This document shows, piece by piece, positions 7,504 to 10,519 of a stretch of 10,519 bases of DNA; position 1 is the stretch's first letter; every line of letters starts with the position of its first letter. The position numbers were made by a program, and so were the translations under genes. The DNA comes from Kangiellaceae bacterium (GTDB lineage Bacteria; Pseudomonadota; Gammaproteobacteria; Enterobacterales; Kangiellaceae): positions 1 through 10,519 of the forward strand of contig JASBTO010000009.1 of the NCBI GenBank assembly GCA_030148365.1. Reading direction: 5' to 3'. The notes below the pieces were generated by a model. The model searched no databases and was not told the DNA's origin. It was given only the letters and a program-made list of their open reading frames with translations.

Positions 7504-8473
7504 AGTCCGGTTGCAAAATGTCCTGACCTTGATGGAGGACGGCGCGTTTCACTCGGGAGAATCGCTCGCCGCCTCAATGAATGTCAGCAGAGCCCAGATC
7601 TGGAAGTGGATCAGGCAACTGGAAGCCTGGGGTCTGGACATTCACGCCGTCACCGGCAAAGGTTATCGACTGGCAAGTCCGATTGAATTACTGGATGACG
7701 CCGCAATCCGGACGGCGATCACAAGGGTGACGCCACCGGAAATCTCGGTGCTTTTGACAACCGACTCTACCAATTCGGAGCTCGCGCGTCGTATGAGAGA
7801 AAGCAGCGACAAGGGCCGACAGGTCGTGCTGGCGGAATACCAGCAAGCCGGCCGCGGACGACGGGGCCGCCAATGGCAATCGCCCGTTGCCGCCAATTTG
7901 TATCTGTCACTGAGTTGGCGTCTTCCGACAGGAGGTCCTGCGCCCGGTGGTCTGAGTCTGGTGGTCGGCATTGCGCTTGTCAGAGCGCTGGAGAATCTCG
8001 GCTTGAAGGGGCTGCAACTGAAGTGGCCGAATGACCTGCGCTGGCAGGGGGCCAAGCTGGGGGGCATCCTGGTGGAATTGAGCGGCGAGGCTGGTGGCGA
8101 ACTCAGAGCCATAATCGGCGTCGGTCTCAACGTGGCCATGCCCGAAGCTGCCGCCAGAAATATTGAACAGCCCCTGACCAGCCTGCAGACGCTCCTGACT
8201 CGACCGCTGTCGAGGAATCTGTTGGCAGCCCGGGTCATCGAGGAGATTTACCTGGCTCTGGAGCAATTCGGGGTTTCCGGCTTTGCAAGCTTTCAGGAAG
8301 AATGGCGTAGCCATGACGAGTTTCAGGATCGTCCTGTCAGCTTGTTACTGGGCGAGAAAACCGAGACAGGCATTTATCGGGGGGTCGATGAGCAAGGTGC
8401 GCTGCTGCTGGAGAAAGATGGCGACCTGCGGGCTTATCACGGTGGGGAAGTCAGCCTGAGGTACCTGGCATGA
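7487..8473 (+). CDS. birA: Bifunctional biotin-[acetyl-CoA-carboxylase] ligase / biotin operon repressor BirA
   Basis: BirA activates biotin as biotinyl-AMP and attaches it to the biotin carboxyl carrier protein; versions with an N-terminal DNA-binding domain also repress biotin synthesis genes. The 328-residue product has a winged-helix domain at about 5-62 (FHSGESLAASMNVSRAQIWK, VTGKGYRL). The ligase core has TDSTNSELA, the biotin/adenylate loop GRGRRGR (122-128), KWPND (179-183) and the KLGGILVEL segment with Lys190, equivalent to E. coli Lys183. The C-terminal SH3-like domain is at about 280-328 (GALLLEKDG, GGEVSLR). ATG 7487 was chosen because it places FHSGE within two residues of its E. 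coli position. An in-frame upstream extension would only read through murB. The start lies inside murB, suggesting translational coupling. The intact N-terminal domain implies the repressor role is retained. Confidence 0.95.
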   Translation: MHSQTEVRLQNVLTLMEDGAFHSGESLAASMNVSRAQIWKWIRQLEAWGLDIHAVTGKGYRLASPIELLDDAAIRTAITRVTPPEISVLLTTDSTNSELARRMRESSDKGRQVVLAEYQQAGRGRRGRQWQSPVAANLYLSLSWRLPTGGPAPGGLSLVVGIALVRALENLGLKGLQLKWPNDLRWQGAKLGGILVELSGEAGGELRAIIGVGLNVAMPEAAARNIEQPLTSLQTLLTRPLSRNLLAARVIEEIYLALEQFGVSGFASFQEEWRSHDEFQDRPVSLLLGEKTETGIYRGVDEQGALLLEKDGDLRAYHGGEVSLRYLA

Positions 8474-8509
8474 GCGTTGACAGTTATCGATTGGCCCGGA
8501 GGGGATTGC

Positions 8510-9283
8510 ATGAAACTGCTGATTGATGTCGGCAACTCCCGCGTCAAATGGGGCTTGCTCGACCAGCCGTGGCAGTGGCGCGCGCGCGGTACTGTTACCA
8601 CCGAGGCAATCCTGGTCAAAGGCAAAGGGCTGGATATTCCGGAACATCTCAAACCCGAAGCCATCGCGATCGCAAGCGTCGGGGGCGCAGCAAAAGAGCG
8701 CGAATTACAAGGCTGGTGCGAGGAGCACTTCTGCCTGACGCCTTGGTTCGCCCGTAGCGAGCCCGCATTTGGCGCTATACAGAACGCCTACCGGAAAACC
8801 GGCGCCCTGGGCGTGGATCGCTGGCTGGCCATGATTGCCTGCCGGGACGCGATCGAGTCGGGATTCTGTGTTGTCGACTGCGGCAGCGCCATTACCCTGG
8901 ATGTCGTGGCAGCAGGTGGTCAGCACCTGGGCGGCCATATCCTGCCGGGGTTGAAGTTGATGCATTCATCCCTGTTGGGCGAGACCGGCCAAATCGCGGA
9001 CTCCTGGCAAATGGATGATCGCCCGGATGAGGGCACTTTGCTCGGCACCAATACGCGGCAGGCTGTGGAACTTGGCGCCTTGTCAGCAGCGATCGGGTAT
9101 CTTGAAGCGATCCTCCGGCAACTACGCCAGCACTATGCGGTAGGGCGATTCTTCATCACCGGCGGCGACGGTCCACGACTTCAGTCATTGATTACTTCTG
9201 TGCCGGGTCTGGAACTCGAACTCGACCCGGATTTGGTACTGAAGGGCCTCTTTGCCGCTCACGAGGCTTCTCTGGCGGGCTAA
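8510..9283 (+). CDS. coaX: Type III pantothenate kinase (CoaX)
   Basis: CoaX phosphorylates pantothenate to 4'-phosphopantothenate, the first step of coenzyme A synthesis. The type III class belongs to the ASKHA fold and is unrelated in sequence to E. coli CoaA. The 257-residue product shows the phosphate-1 motif DVGNSRVKW (6-14), GVDRW (101-105), the phosphate-2-type DCGSAITLDVV (123-133), GGHILPGL (141-148) and ITGGD (216-220), at the family's usual length. ATG 8510 is chosen because it directly precedes the conserved LLIDVGNS and has a strong GGAGGGG at 8498-8504 five nt upstream. An in-frame TTG at 8477 would add 11 non-conserved residues. The gene follows birA by 36 nt and is probably cotranscribed. 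It sits where enteric bacteria keep coaA. No clear terminator follows it. Confidence 0.95.
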   Translation: MKLLIDVGNSRVKWGLLDQPWQWRARGTVTTEAILVKGKGLDIPEHLKPEAIAIASVGGAAKERELQGWCEEHFCLTPWFARSEPAFGAIQNAYRKTGALGVDRWLAMIACRDAIESGFCVVDCGSAITLDVVAAGGQHLGGHILPGLKLMHSSLLGETGQIADSWQMDDRPDEGTLLGTNTRQAVELGALSAAIGYLEAILRQLRQHYAVGRFFITGGDGPRLQSLITSVPGLELELDPDLVLKGLFAAHEASLAG

Positions 9284-9368
9284 TATTTAGACAAGCTTTT
9301 GATTTTTAATGGAAATAACTCGGCAGTGCAGGGGTGTCCGGTAACGCCAAATTCTTTCTCCGCGAGCA

Positions 9369-9397
9369 TTGCCATTTGCCGGTCATGTCGCTAAAAT
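9369..9397 (+). promoter_or_regulatory. Sigma-70 promoter P1 of the tRNA-tuf cluster
   Basis: TTGCCA (9369-9374) and TAAAAT (9392-9397) are separated by exactly 17 nt, each 5 of 6 to consensus. The start point would be near 9404, about 30 nt before tRNA-Thr(UGU). The -10 runs into ATTCACGCTCTTTT, which recurs almost exactly at the second promoter (9611-9639). Confidence 0.75.
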
Positions 9398-9435
9398 TCA
9401 CGCTCTTTTGCGGACTGCCTCGCTGTGGTCCGTAT

Positions 9436-9511
<76 letters not shown>

Positions 9512-9518
9512 TTTTTCA

Positions 9519-9548
9519 AGGGGCTGCCCAGTTGCAGCCCCTCTTTTA
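9519..9548 (+). terminator. Terminator-like hairpin after tRNA-Thr(UGU)
   Basis: GGGGCTGC (9520-9527) and GCAGCCCC (9534-9541) form a perfect 8-bp stem with a 6-nt loop, followed by TCTTTTAT. It lies 8 nt after the tRNA's CCA end. It may terminate or attenuate the first tRNA transcript, or serve as an end-processing hairpin. The short U-tract lowers certainty. Confidence 0.6.
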
Positions 9549-9610
9549 TATAAGGCATGACGCAGCGTCCGGTGATGCCCCGGAAATTGCCCGGCAAGGC
9601 TTAAAAGCGC

Positions 9611-9639
9611 TTGCAATTTCGCACGTGCCTTGGCATCAT
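9611..9639 (+). promoter_or_regulatory. Second promoter P2 upstream of tRNA-Tyr
   Basis: TTGCAA (9611-9616), a 17-nt spacer and CATCAT (9634-9639), followed by the G+C-rich discriminator TCGCGCT. Each hexamer alone is only 4 of 6 to consensus. The element aligns without gaps to P1: TTGCnATTT at the start and ATTC(A/G)CGCTCTTTT at the -10/start region. That shared architecture is the main support. It would start transcription near 9646, about 47 nt before tRNA-Tyr. Confidence 0.55.
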
Positions 9640-9692
9640 TCGCGCTCTTTTTCCTGGCCAGGCCAGTGGAAGAGTGCCTTGAAAAAGGTTTT

Positions 9693-9777
9693 GGAGGGGT
9701 TCCCGAGTGGCCAAAGGGGGCAGACTGTAAATCTGCTGGTTCTACCTTCGTAGGTTCGAATCCTACCCCCTCCACCA
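9693..9777 (+). tRNA. tRNA-Tyr (anticodon GUA)
   Basis: This is an 85-nt type II tRNA with a long variable arm and encoded CCA. The acceptor is GGAGGGG with CCCCTCC, and the anticodon stem GCAGA/TCTGC has loop CTGTAAA, giving GTA. The variable arm includes CTACCTTCGTAG, the T arm GGTTCGAATCC lies within GTAGG..CCTAC, and the discriminator is A. It is the equivalent of E. coli tyrU by position. Its last 19 nt plus the next 5 nt are copied at 9941-9964. Confidence 0.97.
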
Positions 9778-9782
9778 AATTT
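9759..9782 (+). repeat. Direct repeat copy 1: 3' end of tRNA-Tyr and flanking AAATTT
   Basis: The 24 nt begin in the T arm, run through the CCA end and extend into the spacer. They match 9941-9964 at 23 of 24 positions (the sole difference is A to G at the seventh base). The spacing between the copies is 182 bp. Confidence 0.9.
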
Positions 9783-10084
9783 GAAGTTGTCGGGTGCCCG
9801 GAAGTTTCCGGCTCCGGCGAAGCAGAGTGGCAGCGTAGGGTAGGGTTCGAGCCGGAAAAGGTTCGACCAGTTCGCCGGGAGCGAACTGGAACGGCGCGAT
9901 AGCGACGGCCCGATAGGGCGAAGGGCAGGACGCCCTGAGTAATCCTGCCCCCTCCACCAAATTTAACGGCTTCTGATGCTTCAATATCAGGGGCTTGCAG
10001 GGAAGTGAACAGGCAGGATGCCGGGAGTGACGAACCTCCACCTATATATGTCATGTCGCCAACGCGACCTGACAGGCGGGACAG
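9778..10084 (+). other. 307-nt tRNA-Tyr/tRNA-Gly spacer with palindromes, no protein gene supported
   Basis: No credible coding region is seen. The spacer holds a 9-bp perfect palindrome with a 5-nt loop (9867-9875 with 9881-9889) of REP-like appearance. A second 8-bp inverted pair, GGGCAGGA (9923-9930) with TCCTGCCC (9943-9950), overlaps the repeated tRNA end. A weaker hairpin, GTCGC/GCGAC, lies near 10055-10065. No clear third promoter is present, so tRNA-Gly is probably read from upstream and the spacer becomes part of the primary transcript. It could yield a stable by-product RNA. Confidence 0.6.
9941..9964 (+). repeat. Direct repeat copy 2: detached copy of the tRNA-Tyr 3' end
   Basis: This is a 23-of-24 match to 9759-9782, including CCCCCTCCACCA and AAATTT. 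It is not part of a second tRNA: no acceptor 5' strand or anticodon arm lies upstream. Similarity stops after AAATTT on the right side. See the finding on an rtT-like or att-like origin. Confidence 0.9.

Positions 10085-10089
<5 letters not shown>
10072..10089 (+). repeat. Tandem 9-bp duplication at the 5' end of tRNA-Gly
   Basis: ACAGGCGGG occurs twice in a row (10072-10080 and 10081-10089). The second copy contains the first five bases of the mature tRNA, so a spare GCGGG lies 9 nt upstream of the true 5' end. Confidence 0.85.
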
Positions 10090-10158
<69 letters not shown>

Positions 10159-10205
10159 AAACCCGGCTCGCAAGGTCGAGCAAGGTTGAAGTAAAGGTAA
10201 CACTT

Positions 10206-10281
<76 letters not shown>

Positions 10282-10369
10282 GTTTTTAAAGTAAGGGTGT
10301 AAGCAGGGCGTGGCCCAGTGGTTTGCCCGTTTGATTGCAACTTGAACGTTAAGCTTCCGGGAGGCGAAT

Positions 10370-10519
10370 ATGTCTAAGGAAAAATTTGAACGCAGTAAAC
10401 CCCACGTAAACGTGGGAACCATTGGCCACGTTGACCACGGCAAGACGACGCTGACAGCGGCGATTGCCACGGTTCTGTCGAAGGAATTCGGCGGTGCGGC
10501 CAAGAACTTTGCCGAGATT
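10370..10519 (+). CDS. tuf: Elongation factor Tu, 5' end only
   Basis: EF-Tu is the GTPase that delivers aminoacyl-tRNA to the ribosome. The 50 visible residues begin [20 protein letters not shown] and include the P-loop GHVDHGKT (19-26), both near-invariant in bacterial EF-Tu. The gene runs off the window. ATG 10370 has GGGAGG at 10359-10364, five nt upstream. By position it corresponds to E. coli tufB, which is cotranscribed with the upstream thrU-tyrU-glyT-thrT cluster. The 88-nt gap after tRNA-Thr(GGU) shows neither a convincing promoter nor a terminator, consistent with the same readthrough arrangement. A second tuf copy elsewhere is common in gammaproteobacteria but cannot be seen here. 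Confidence 0.97.
   Translation, partial: MSKEKFERSKPHVNVGTIGHVDHGKTTLTAAIATVLSKEFGGAAKNFAEI

Noticed and set aside
8477..8509. Upstream TTG start extending CoaX by 11 residues
   Set aside because: The strong GGAGGGG is placed for ATG 8510, the family begins directly before the DVGNS motif, and the added residues are not conserved family sequence.
9630..9902. Plus-strand open frame of 90 codons through tRNA-Tyr
   Set aside because: It reads through the tRNA itself (GGVPEWPKGADCKSAGS is a familiar false translation of such tRNAs) and has no ribosome site.
10043..10050. TATATATG as a -10 for a separate tRNA-Gly promoter
   Set aside because: No -35-like hexamer lies 16-18 nt upstream, and the P1/P2 signature is absent.

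Overview
The window looks like chromosomal DNA of a non-enteric, probably environmental gammaproteobacterium. The right half has the order murB-birA-pantothenate kinase-tRNA-Thr-tRNA-Tyr-tRNA-Gly-tRNA-Thr-tuf. This is the conserved locus that E. coli carries as murB-birA-coaA-thrU-tyrU-glyT-thrT-tufB, except that the kinase here is the type III enzyme CoaX rather than CoaA. The left half holds secreted and surface proteins, including two with PEP-CTERM sorting signals. That implies an exosortase system elsewhere in the genome and suits a biofilm or exopolysaccharide-forming lifestyle. No finer taxonomic placement is supported from the sequence alone.

Left part (1-4278). The 3' portion of a gene for a large modular extracellular protein opens the window. 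It has a propeller-like region, an Ig-like domain, a fibronectin III-like domain, a P/Homo B-type domain and a C-terminal dockerin-like pair of calcium loops. Two tandem, clearly paralogous PEP-CTERM proteins follow. Each of the three genes is followed by its own stem-loop terminator, and the gaps between them leave almost no room for separate promoters. The last terminator has a long A/T-rich stem and looks bidirectional.

Middle part (4279-6367). A TonB-dependent outer-membrane receptor sits behind a roughly 125-nt leader with a candidate extended -10 promoter.

Housekeeping part (6370-9283). murB, birA and coaX are packed tightly: murB and birA overlap by 17 nt, and coaX starts 36 nt after the birA stop. 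They make UDP-MurNAc (peptidoglycan), biotinylated carboxylases with biotin-operon control, and 4'-phosphopantothenate (CoA).

Translation part (9284-10519). Four tRNA genes (Thr-UGU, Tyr-GUA, Gly-UCC, Thr-GGU) precede the 5' end of tuf (EF-Tu). A good sigma-70 promoter lies upstream of the first tRNA. A terminator-like hairpin and a second promoter, alike in sequence, separate tRNA-Thr(UGU) from tRNA-Tyr. The spacer after tRNA-Tyr is 307 nt long and carries a 24-nt near-identical copy of the tRNA 3' end 182 bp downstream, with palindromes between the copies. This resembles in layout the 178-bp rtT repeats of the E. coli tyrT operon and is the most distinctive feature of the window.
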